Source of the DNA: Verrucomicrobiales bacterium
Lineage (GTDB): Bacteria; Verrucomicrobiota; Verrucomicrobiia; Verrucomicrobiales; Verrucomicrobiaceae
NCBI GenBank assembly: GCA_003453085.1
Contig: DMMK01000253.1
Location: forward strand, 1-6,386
DNA: 6,386 nt
Direction of reading: 5' to 3'
The notes beneath the pieces are model-generated. The model had not been told where the DNA came from, made no database searches, and saw only the letters and a program-made list of their open reading frames with translations. Shown here in pieces: positions 1-6,320 of this stretch. Positions within the stretch are counted from its first letter, which is position 1. Every line of letters begins with the position of its first letter. The position numbers were made by a program, and so were the translations under genes.

Positions 1-307
1 CCCCCACAGCCGCCCCAGGAAAAGCGCGCAACCAGTGTTCCAGCGTGGCCAGCCAGTCCGGGCCGCGTGCGGCCACATGCCAGGGATGCAGGCCAAAGGA
101 GGGCCGCACCCACGCATTTGCCTGGGCCAGCGCGGCCACATCGGGCCAATCCGCCTCGGTTAGACCATTCACCACGGCCTCCGCCACGCCCATCGTCGCC
201 ACATCCGCCATCACCTGGGCACGCCAGGGGTGTAGGCGGGCATCTTGCAGATGGTTGTGGGCATCGTAGAGCATGGCGGCGATTTCGGAATAACTTGCCC
301 CCTTCAT
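1..307 (-). CDS. TatD-family metal-dependent hydrolase, N-terminal part (cut by window edge)
   Basis: Reading the minus strand from the ATG at 307 gives 102 codons open to the window edge. The protein contains YDAHNHLQD (residues 14-22), the HxH metal-binding pair (His17, His19) that opens the TIM-barrel of TatD-type hydrolases, and FGLHPW (71-76), the equivalent of the family's GxHP motif. The last visible residues, PGAAVG, lead into where the family usually has VGEIGLD with the next metal ligand. TatD proteins are usually about 260 aa, so roughly 60 % is missing. Members are cytosolic metal-dependent DNases or related hydrolases; the exact substrate cannot be told here. HNH instead of the common H-C/T-H and HPW instead of HPH suggest a divergent subgroup. 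No Shine-Dalgarno motif precedes 307; Met12 (274) is an alternative start that begins just before the core motif. It is divergent from the peroxiredoxin gene. Confidence 0.88.
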   Translation of the reverse strand, partial: MKGASYSEIAAMLYDAHNHLQDARLHPWRAQVMADVATMGVAEAVVNGLTEADWPDVAALAQANAWVRPSFGLHPWHVAARGPDWLATLEHWLRAFPGAAVG

Positions 308-364
308 GCGTTTTATGAAGCGTTTTCAGCCCACTGCTGTCAAACTTCCTCACCGTTCCTTTCC
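308..364. other. Divergent intergenic region between tatD-like gene and peroxiredoxin gene
   Basis: This 57-bp gap must carry, or lie beside, the start signals of two genes read outward. I see no convincing -35/-10 pair on either strand and no Shine-Dalgarno motif for either gene. A 6-bp inverted repeat, CTTCAT (302-307) and ATGAAG (315-320), spans the tatD-like start codon. A 17-codon plus-strand ORF starts at 315 and ends with a TGA overlapping the peroxiredoxin ATG. Confidence 0.5.
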
Positions 365-886
365 ATGAAATACACCCTCACGCTCCTCGCCCTCGCCGCC
401 AGCCTCTGCACCAGCGCCTTTGCTGGCGAAGGTGAAAAAGTCAGCCTACCCGCCCCGCAAGTTTCCGGCATCAATCAGGATGGCAAAACCGTGGCCTTTG
501 CCGACGTGTATGCCAAAGGGCCGACCGTTGTCTTCTTTTACCCGAAGGCCAACACCCCTGGATGCACCAAACAGGCCTGCTCCCTGCGCGACGCCTTTGC
601 GGATCTGACCAAGGAAGGCGTGCAGGTGCTGGGTGTCTCCTTTGACAAACCCGAAGCACAAAAGAAATTCAAGGACGACTTCACCCTGCCCTATGACCTC
701 ATCGCCGACCCTGAAGGCCAAATTGTGGACGCCTTCAAGGTGGACCGCATCGTCAAAGGCACCATGAACCTGGCCAGCCGCCAGGCATTCCTCATCAAAG
801 GTGACAAGATCGTCTGGAAAGACACCAAGGCCTCCACCGCTGAGCAAGCCGCCGACATCAAGCGCGTGCTGGCCGAGACGAAATAA
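365..886 (+). CDS. Exported PrxQ/BCP-type peroxiredoxin
   Basis: This 173-aa thiol peroxidase should reduce hydrogen peroxide or organic hydroperoxides outside the cytoplasm. The thioredoxin-fold core carries FYPKANTPGCTKQACSLRD-type signature residues 58-76: Pro60, Thr64, peroxidatic Cys67, and Cys72 five residues later, the spacing of the resolving cysteine in the atypical 2-Cys BCP/PrxQ class. Arg139 in SRQAFLI matches the conserved active-site arginine. Residues 1-20 form a Sec signal peptide (MKY, a hydrophobic stretch from Leu5, then AFA before Gly21) with probable signal peptidase I cleavage. Cys15 is not in a lipobox because Leu precedes it. The in-frame ATG at 245 is rejected because it would bury the signal peptide and run into the tatD-like gene. 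No Shine-Dalgarno is visible; the leader is pyrimidine-rich. Most bacterial BCPs are cytosolic, so export is the unusual point. The reductant partner is unknown. An intrinsic terminator follows 15 bp after the stop. Confidence 0.94.
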   Translation: MKYTLTLLALAASLCTSAFAGEGEKVSLPAPQVSGINQDGKTVAFADVYAKGPTVVFFYPKANTPGCTKQACSLRDAFADLTKEGVQVLGVSFDKPEAQKKFKDDFTLPYDLIADPEGQIVDAFKVDRIVKGTMNLASRQAFLIKGDKIVWKDTKASTAEQAADIKRVLAETK

Positions 887-901
887 GCCATCTGCACTCT
901 C

Positions 902-933
902 AAGACGCCGCCTGGAGACAGGCGGCGTTTTTT
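902..933 (+). terminator. Intrinsic terminator of the peroxiredoxin gene
   Basis: A perfect 10-bp stem, ACGCCGCCTG (905-914) with CAGGCGGCGT (919-928), closes a GAGA tetraloop of the GNRA type (915-918) and runs into TTTTTT (928-933). AAG at 902-904 can extend pairing into the T tract. It lies 15 bp after the peroxiredoxin stop. Read from the minus strand the hairpin is not followed by a T tract, so it is a one-way terminator by sequence; no separate terminator for the convergent kinase operon is seen in 934-985. Confidence 0.93.
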
Positions 934-985
934 GTGGATAGGAGCGGACTCAGCCTAACAAATCGTGTAACCACAGCCCATAACC

Positions 986-3292
986 TCACTTCCGCACTTC
1001 GCGCTGGGCGAGAACGGTTTTCACCAGGCGCAGCATGTCGGCTGGCTCGTAAGGCTTGGGCAGAACGGCGGCAAAGCCGTAGGCGGCGGGTTTTGCCATG
1101 ACGGGGTCATCGGAATAGCCGCTGGAGACAATGGCGAGAACCTCGGGATCAAGCTGGCGCAGACGCTCCATGGTGCGCACGCCCCCCATACCATTGGGAA
1201 TGGACAGATCCAAGATGACAAGATCGTAAGGATGTCCCGCCTGCAGGGACTCCTGATAAAGGCGGACTGTCTCGCTGCCTTCGGCGCTCTCGGCGATCTC
1301 GTAGTTCTGGCTGGTGAGATTGCGTACGATGAGGCTGCGCACCAGAGGATCGTCCTCCAGAATCAAAATGCGCGGAGAGGCGGAGGGAGGGGCGGCATCA
1401 AAGGCAGTGGTCAGGCCCATGGCATCCACTTCCTCGCCATCGGCATCCACAGGCAGATAAAAGCGCACCGTGGTGCCCACACTGGGTTCACTGCGTACGG
1501 AGATGGAACCGCCGTGGGCTTTGGCGATGGATTCGCAGACGGTCAGGCCCAGGCCAGTGGCGTTCTCCGCCTTGCGGGTGCTGAAGTAAGGCTCAAAAAT
1601 GTGCGTGAGGTTTTCCGCCAGAATGCCTTCCCCGGCGTCATTGACCTCAATGACAATGCCGGTGGGCTGAGCAGGATGATCCGCCAGCATTTCATGGGGG
1701 AACATTTCCCCCGGGTCTGCCGCGACACAGCGCACCGTGATGCGACCGCCTTCAGGCTGGGCCTGTTCGGCATTGCGGATGAGATTGCCTAACAAACGAC
1801 GTATCTGCGCAGGGTCCACCGCAAGATTGGGCAGGCGTGGGGCGAGCTCCAGCCGGTATTCGATGCGGGTGGCGCGACTGTGATGGAGGAAGAACTGTTC
1901 CACCAAGTCGCTGAGCAGGGTAGGCCGCTTGATGGGGGCACCCCCACGGGCAAAGGTGAGGAGCTGCTGCACGAGGCCCTGGGCCTGCAACGTGGCCTGC
2001 TTGGCTGTATGCAGCTCCGGCAGTTGCACGGCACTCCGCAGGCGCATCTCCGCGAGGGAGATATTCCCCAGCAGGACGGTGAGCAGGTTGTTAAACTCAT
2101 GGGCGAAGCCACGGGCCAGGAGACCGAGAGACTCCAGACGATCCAAGCGGTTGCGGCGGTCGGCCTCTTCACGACGGCTGGTGATGTCCTGCATGAGGAC
2201 GAGGAGACCTTCGGCAAAGGGATGTCCGCGAATTTCCAGCCAGGTCTGCTTTTCCTCAAAGTAGAGCTCCCGGGTCACCGACTCGCGGTGCAGAAGGGCA
2301 TGGGACAGAGCCTCATAGTGAGACTCACGGGTGGCGGTGGGGAGGAGGTCCCACAGATTGGCCCCCAGCAGTTTATCCGGCCCGCGCTCAAACAGCTTCT
2401 GGGCGCTGGCATTGGCGTAAATGAGCTTCCATCGGCTATCCAGGGCGATGAGCGGATCGGAGATGCTTTCCACCACATCTACCAGCGGGGCCTGGGCGGC
2501 GCGCTCGCCAGGGCTTGGGGCGGGCAGATTTTCAGACACGGGAACCGAGAGGCCACGAAAGAGGATGACCACCCCCGTGAGCTGGCCGGACTGGTCACGA
2601 AGCGGGGTGGAACGGTCCTGCACGGCCACGCGGGAGCCATCCAGCGCAGTCAGCCACACGGTGCGCTCGGGCATCGTCTGGCTGGCAGAGGTCAGTTCCA
2701 CAGCCGCAGGCTCCCCGCTAGCATGGTAGATGCGAAAAACCTCATGGAGAGAACGACCCACCACCTGGGCCTGTGGCCAGCCAGTGATTCGGGCCGCAGC
2801 CGGATTCATGAAAACAATCACGCCGGCCAAGTCTGCCGCGATGACGCCATCCGCCAAACTCTGGAAGGTCTCAAAGTAACTGCGCTCGCGGCTGATGCGC
2901 TCCTTGTCCGCCAGATGGCGGGAGGCAGCCACTTCCACCGTCAGGCGCAGCTCATCCTGGTTGAAAGGCTTCAGCAGATAGCCATGCGGATTCGTTTCGC
3001 GGGCACGGTGTACCGTTTCCAGGTCGGCACAGGCAGTCACGTAGATCACGGCCACATGGCCTTTCTTCTGCAAACGCTTCGCGGTCTCGATCCCGTCGAG
3101 CGAGCCATCCAGATGCACATCCATCAAGACGAGTTCGGGCTGCAACTCATCATAGAGCCGCAAGGCCTCCTCCCCGGTGGCACAGGTGCCGACGACACGA
3201 TAACCAAGGCCATTGAGACACGCGGCCATGTCACAGCCAACGAGCCCCTCGTTCTCGACTATCAGGATGCGGATGCGGTCAGAACCATTCAT
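986..3292 (-). CDS. Hybrid histidine kinase, REC-PAS-PAS-HisKA-HATPase-REC
   Basis: A 768-aa soluble hybrid sensor kinase with no membrane segment. In order: receiver 1 (about 7-125; phosphoacceptor Asp58 in LVLMDVHLDG, Thr86, Lys108; acidic pocket reads E13-N14 rather than two acids); PAS 1 (about 138-247, with NPAAARITGW); PAS 2 (about 270-371, ending MQDIT); HisKA dimerisation helix with phosphoacceptor His398 in GFAHEFNNLL; HATPase with N box Asn503/Asn507, G1 DAGEG (552-556), F box FEPYFST (566-572) and G2 GLGL (580-583); receiver 2 (about 641-763; Asp647/Asp648 pocket, phosphoacceptor Asp695 in LDLSIPNGMGG, Ser723/Ser724, Lys746). All catalytic boxes look intact. The start at 3292 lies 26 bp after the stop of the HisKA_2 kinase, so the two are very likely co-transcribed; the N-terminal receiver is the natural target of that kinase (inference). 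A 7-bp hairpin sits just before the ATG, with no Shine-Dalgarno. No DNA-binding domain is present, so output passes through receiver 2 or an external partner. Confidence 0.96.
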   Translation of the reverse strand: MNGSDRIRILIVENEGLVGCDMAACLNGLGYRVVGTCATGEEALRLYDELQPELVLMDVHLDGSLDGIETAKRLQKKGHVAVIYVTACADLETVHRARETNPHGYLLKPFNQDELRLTVEVAASRHLADKERISRERSYFETFQSLADGVIAADLAGVIVFMNPAAARITGWPQAQVVGRSLHEVFRIYHASGEPAAVELTSASQTMPERTVWLTALDGSRVAVQDRSTPLRDQSGQLTGVVILFRGLSVPVSENLPAPSPGERAAQAPLVDVVESISDPLIALDSRWKLIYANASAQKLFERGPDKLLGANLWDLLPTATRESHYEALSHALLHRESVTRELYFEEKQTWLEIRGHPFAEGLLVLMQDITSRREEADRRNRLDRLESLGLLARGFAHEFNNLLTVLLGNISLAEMRLRSAVQLPELHTAKQATLQAQGLVQQLLTFARGGAPIKRPTLLSDLVEQFFLHHSRATRIEYRLELAPRLPNLAVDPAQIRRLLGNLIRNAEQAQPEGGRITVRCVAADPGEMFPHEMLADHPAQPTGIVIEVNDAGEGILAENLTHIFEPYFSTRKAENATGLGLTVCESIAKAHGGSISVRSEPSVGTTVRFYLPVDADGEEVDAMGLTTAFDAAPPSASPRILILEDDPLVRSLIVRNLTSQNYEIAESAEGSETVRLYQESLQAGHPYDLVILDLSIPNGMGGVRTMERLRQLDPEVLAIVSSGYSDDPVMAKPAAYGFAAVLPKPYEPADMLRLVKTVLAQREVRK

Positions 3293-3297
3293 TGGAA

Positions 3298-3316
3298 TTA
3301 GCGTTTATCACGCTAA
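3298..3316 (-). promoter_or_regulatory. Hairpin in the kinase-kinase junction, upstream of the hybrid kinase start
   Basis: TTAGCGT (3298-3304) and ACGCTAA (3310-3316) form a perfect 7-bp inverted repeat around a 5-nt loop. It fills most of the 26-bp gap, starting 2 nt after the TAG of the upstream gene and ending 5 nt before the hybrid kinase ATG, where a ribosome-binding site would be. There is no T tract after it, so it is not an intrinsic terminator. A role in occluding the start until the upstream ribosome arrives (translational coupling) is inference. Confidence 0.5.
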
Positions 3317-3318
3317 CT

Positions 3319-6234
3319 CTAAATATCAGCATATGCTATAGGAAATCGCAATTGAATTTCTGTGCCATTAGAATTTGGTGTTCCAATGCTCAGTTGCCCC
3401 CGCATCTGTTCGGCAAAAACCCCCAGAATCTTCAACCCCAGCCCTCGGGAATCTCCGGGCTGAAAGTCAGGCGACAGGCCGATTCCATCGTCTTTGACCA
3501 CCAGATGACCTCCTTGAGCTCCGAAAGTGAGGCGGACATGCACCTGGCCTTGCCTGCTGTCTGGAAAGGCATGCTCAAAGCTGTTCGAAAGCGTTTCATT
3601 CAGCGTCAGGGCCAGCGGCATCAGCCATTCCTGCTGGATGCTGCCCTCCTCCAGCTTCAAATTCACCTGCACCTGTTCCGGCGAAACATTGTAGCAATCC
3701 CGCAGACGCTGTACTAGCCCATCAGCAAAGATGCTGAAGCTTTCGGCGGTGCCGAGCGCAAGCTGGTAGAGGTGCTGATGAAGCTCCGCAATGGCACGGA
3801 CACGGTTCTGGCTAGAACGCAGGGCACTGCGCGCAGAATTGTCCGCCATCGTGTTCGACTCCAGGTTCAGCAGGCTGGAGATGATCTGGAGATGGTTCTT
3901 GATGCGATGATGGGTTTCGCTGAGCAGCAGTTTCTCACGCGAGAGGTCCGCTATCGGCCAGCCCTGGGATAGGAAAGTCGGCCCACTCTGCACCTGCGGC
4001 AGCGGTTCTTCCGCGACCGCCATCTCGGCCTCCATTAGCTCAGTAAGTTCAAAATCGAATCCTCCGCCACCCGCCTCAGCCACACGCAAGCGGCAGATCT
4101 GGCGCTCTCCAGCGCGGGTAAAGCAAGGCAGCTCGGTCACCGGATCCGCGAGATGGGATACGCGGACAAGCTCGGCATAAAAACCGGTAGGATCAGATGG
4201 ACGGAAATGCAGATGCAGAGAACGCCCTTTGGCCTCAGCCTCAGTCAAGCCTAGTAGCTCAAGTCCCCTCTCTGTGATTTCCTTGATGCGGCCATTGACG
4301 TTGGTCTTTAGCAGCAAGGTCTCCACAGGTTCGCTGGGTAGCAAGGCTGGGGCCGCAGAAAGGCTGGCGTGTGCCGGGGCGGGATTTGGCAAAGAAACTG
4401 GAGCCACCGCCAACGCGGGACTGCCAACCGGACTCTTTTTCTGAAGGAAATGAATCGTACAATGAGGATCGCCCAAAGCATCCAAAACCGGGGCCACTGT
4501 CAGGGTGGCAGGCACCGTTAGCTCGTCTGGCTGCCGCAGGCTGACATCCATCGAGAGGCTGCGCTCCCCGGTCTCAAGCATCTGTTTCAGGGCGTCGCGA
4601 CGGGCACTTGCCGAGTCCGGCTCCAGCCAGGCATCCAAGGGATAGCGGCGAAGCTCGGTCTTAGGCTGGCCTAACAAACTTTCCGCCAAGTGATTGACTT
4701 CAAAGACCGATCCTGCCTTGTCCATCAGCACCACCGGCACCGGGCATTCATGCAGCAGGGTGCGGAACTTGGCCTCTGTGGCACGCAACTGCTCCTCGTG
4801 GCGACAGTGCTCCGTGGCGTCCTGAATGCACACCAGCAGTCCGCCTCCGGGCAGGCCTGAAGGCTGAAACTCGAGCTCCTTGAGCAAGCCGTCTGCCGTG
4901 GCCAGCGAAAAGGTGCGGGTGAGCTGGCGACGCCAAACATCCTCCCGCCAGAGGGTGGTGACCTCCGCCCGATGCTCTTCATTCGGGCAGGCGGCACTGA
5001 GCCAGTCCTCGACCGTCTCTTCTTTGACGACGGGTCTTCCCAGCAGTTTCATCAACGGCTCGTTCTGATACACCGGGGTTCCCAGTTCATCCAAAACCAG
5101 CACGCCACAAGGCAGCGCATCCACATACTGGCGCACGCGGGATTCCTTCTGGGTGAACGTGCGTTCCGCCTCATGAAGCGTGCGCAGTTCCTGCTTCGTG
5201 CGGGCGAGTTCATCCTGCAGTCGACGTAATTCCAAAAGCTGACCAGGCGACTCAGCCACAGGCTGCTGAGAGATGGCGGCCACGGCCTGGGCAATCGCTG
5301 GCAGATTAGGCGCAGTGGTAAAGGCTGGGCGAGCAGGCTCTGGAGTAGCGATGGCAGGCAGTAGCATTGCCAAGTAGCGCGGGCTATCACCCGCCTGACA
5401 ATGGGTGACCAGCCAGCGCTGAGGGGGCAGCCGCCCGGCATCGGTAAACACCTGAGATTGTGAAGCTGGCAGTTCCATCACCCAGCCCGTGGTCCGGCTT
5501 TCGCCCCCCAGCTTTTCCAGCGTGACTCCCCATTGGAGTTGTAGCCGGGCAGATTCACGCACATCCGCAAAAACATCCCAGAAGATCGAGAACCCCTCCT
5601 GGATTCCCTTGGCGAGCCCCAATTCCATGGCCGCCGCATTGGTCTGATGCACCACCCCCCTGTCATCCAGCAAGGCCATCGGCAAGGTGCAGTCCGTCAG
5701 ATCCGCACTCCGGTTTTTAGACTCTGCCGGAGCGACGGGAGCTTCCTCGGCTGCGATCGCCTGGATGGCTGCGGCATTGCCGAACTTTTCGCAGGTGACC
5801 ATCAGGCCGCCCACGCTTGCATCGCGCTTCCGTCTCCAGGGGCGGACTTCCCAGCGATAAACTACACGACGGCCATCAGGGCCCGAAAGTGCATCATGCT
5901 CACTGCGTACCACATGCCCTTGCAGGGCGCGGTCATAAACCTGACGCCACCCTGGATGCATGCCTGGAAAGACTTCATACTGACTGCGTCCGATCAATGG
6001 ATGCACACCCTGTAGGGAAAACTCCTCGACCCATGATCGGTTTGCCAGCACATAGCGCATCTGGTGATCAAACATCGCCATGGCCACGGGTGCATTCTCA
6101 ATGAGCACCCCCAGCACTGCTTCCATGTCGTCCACTGACTTGCCTGCATCTCCAAATTCTTCTGCCCCCGTTCTCGCATTTGGAGAGGGACTATGTTTAG
6201 GTTGAATCACGTTTCGGAGGACGGATGAAGACAT
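3319..6234 (-). CDS. Multi-PAS sensor histidine kinase of the HisKA_2 type
   Basis: A 971-aa soluble sensor kinase without membrane segments. PAS 1 (about 36-150) is a good match to the APVAMAMFD...IGRSQYEVFP...WEVRPW style. PAS 2 (about 180-292) is weaker. An Ala/Pro-rich linker (296-330) leads to a charged, heptad-like helix (331-366), probably coiled coil. PAS 3 (about 367-474) and PAS 4 (about 485-598) are clear; a second Ala/Pro-rich linker (601-635) precedes a divergent PAS 5 (about 636-732). The core is HisKA_2: LSETHHRIKNHLQ (771-783), phosphoacceptor most likely His776, then HATPase with N box Asn879/Asn884, G1 DDGIG (915-919) and G2 GLGL (931-934). It has no receiver or output domain; HisKA_2 kinases normally phosphorylate a separate receiver, and the next gene starts with one. 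The start at 6234 gives a 35-residue polar N-tail; Met37 is an alternative. It is first in the operon, behind a sigma70-like promoter. The ligand or cofactor cannot be read from the sequence. Confidence 0.95.
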   Translation of the reverse strand: MSSSVLRNVIQPKHSPSPNARTGAEEFGDAGKSVDDMEAVLGVLIENAPVAMAMFDHQMRYVLANRSWVEEFSLQGVHPLIGRSQYEVFPGMHPGWRQVYDRALQGHVVRSEHDALSGPDGRRVVYRWEVRPWRRKRDASVGGLMVTCEKFGNAAAIQAIAAEEAPVAPAESKNRSADLTDCTLPMALLDDRGVVHQTNAAAMELGLAKGIQEGFSIFWDVFADVRESARLQLQWGVTLEKLGGESRTTGWVMELPASQSQVFTDAGRLPPQRWLVTHCQAGDSPRYLAMLLPAIATPEPARPAFTTAPNLPAIAQAVAAISQQPVAESPGQLLELRRLQDELARTKQELRTLHEAERTFTQKESRVRQYVDALPCGVLVLDELGTPVYQNEPLMKLLGRPVVKEETVEDWLSAACPNEEHRAEVTTLWREDVWRRQLTRTFSLATADGLLKELEFQPSGLPGGGLLVCIQDATEHCRHEEQLRATEAKFRTLLHECPVPVVLMDKAGSVFEVNHLAESLLGQPKTELRRYPLDAWLEPDSASARRDALKQMLETGERSLSMDVSLRQPDELTVPATLTVAPVLDALGDPHCTIHFLQKKSPVGSPALAVAPVSLPNPAPAHASLSAAPALLPSEPVETLLLKTNVNGRIKEITERGLELLGLTEAEAKGRSLHLHFRPSDPTGFYAELVRVSHLADPVTELPCFTRAGERQICRLRVAEAGGGGFDFELTELMEAEMAVAEEPLPQVQSGPTFLSQGWPIADLSREKLLLSETHHRIKNHLQIISSLLNLESNTMADNSARSALRSSQNRVRAIAELHQHLYQLALGTAESFSIFADGLVQRLRDCYNVSPEQVQVNLKLEEGSIQQEWLMPLALTLNETLSNSFEHAFPDSRQGQVHVRLTFGAQGGHLVVKDDGIGLSPDFQPGDSRGLGLKILGVFAEQMRGQLSIGTPNSNGTEIQLRFPIAYADI

Positions 6235-6269
6235 CGAGTGACCAGGAAGCTGAAAGTCGTATTTTTTTA

Positions 6270-6298
6270 AATATAAGCCTATCTCAAGTTCTCAACAA
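6270..6298 (-). promoter_or_regulatory. Probable sigma70-type promoter of the kinase operon
   Basis: On the minus strand, TTGTTG (6298-6293) and TATATT (6275-6270) are separated by 17 bp, followed by an AT-rich tract with seven A residues (6268-6262). Transcription would start near 6263, giving a leader of about 30 nt to the ATG at 6234. TTGAGA (6295-6290) is a closer -35 match but would sit 14 bp from TATATT. Two TCTCAA direct repeats (plus-strand 6282-6287 and 6290-6295) fall within the promoter, and an inverted pair lies upstream at 6321-6332. Confidence 0.55.
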
Positions 6299-6320
6299 GG
6301 CGAATCCTCAGTGAAATGCG

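Noticed and set aside
245..364. 40-residue N-terminal extension of the peroxiredoxin from the in-frame ATG at 245
   Set aside because: It would place the signal peptide internally and overlap the tatD-like coding region; the extension has no family counterpart.
446..847. Minus-strand reading frame of 133 codons opposite the peroxiredoxin
   Set aside because: Codon-aligned antisense of a well-defined peroxiredoxin; no recognisable protein.
934..985. Possible terminator for the minus-strand kinase operon between the two convergent genes
   Set aside because: No stem followed by a T tract is seen reading leftward; the peroxiredoxin hairpin is not followed by Ts on the minus strand.
1232..1792. 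Plus-strand reading frame of 186 codons opposite the HATPase/REC2 part of the hybrid kinase
   Set aside because: Same codon-aligned antisense frame as above, composition-driven, with no family resemblance.
1880..3301. Long plus-strand reading frame (473 codons) opposite the hybrid kinase
   Set aside because: It is exactly codon-aligned with the sense gene, a frame that stays open when the sense strand avoids TTA, CTA and TCA codons. The protein has no recognisable domain while the minus strand encodes intact kinase boxes.
3292..3717. Plus-strand reading frame of 141 codons opposite the HATPase of the 971-aa kinase
   Set aside because: Codon-aligned shadow of the conserved HATPase region; no domain and no supporting start signal.
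4661..4674. Short palindrome TTAGGC-TG-GCCTAA inside the 971-aa kinase gene
   Set aside because: Six-bp arms within PAS 4 coding sequence; explained by the codons and expected by chance at this length.
953..4678. The 10-mer GCCTAACAAA occurs three times (953-962, 1787-1796, 4669-4678)
   Set aside because: Two copies lie in coding sequence and both encode Leu-Leu-Gly in the same phase; spacing is irregular and flanks differ, so this is most likely codon habit plus chance rather than a repeat element.
5647..6015. Plus-strand reading frame of 122 codons opposite PAS 1 of the 971-aa kinase
   Set aside because: Codon-aligned antisense shadow of a clear PAS domain.
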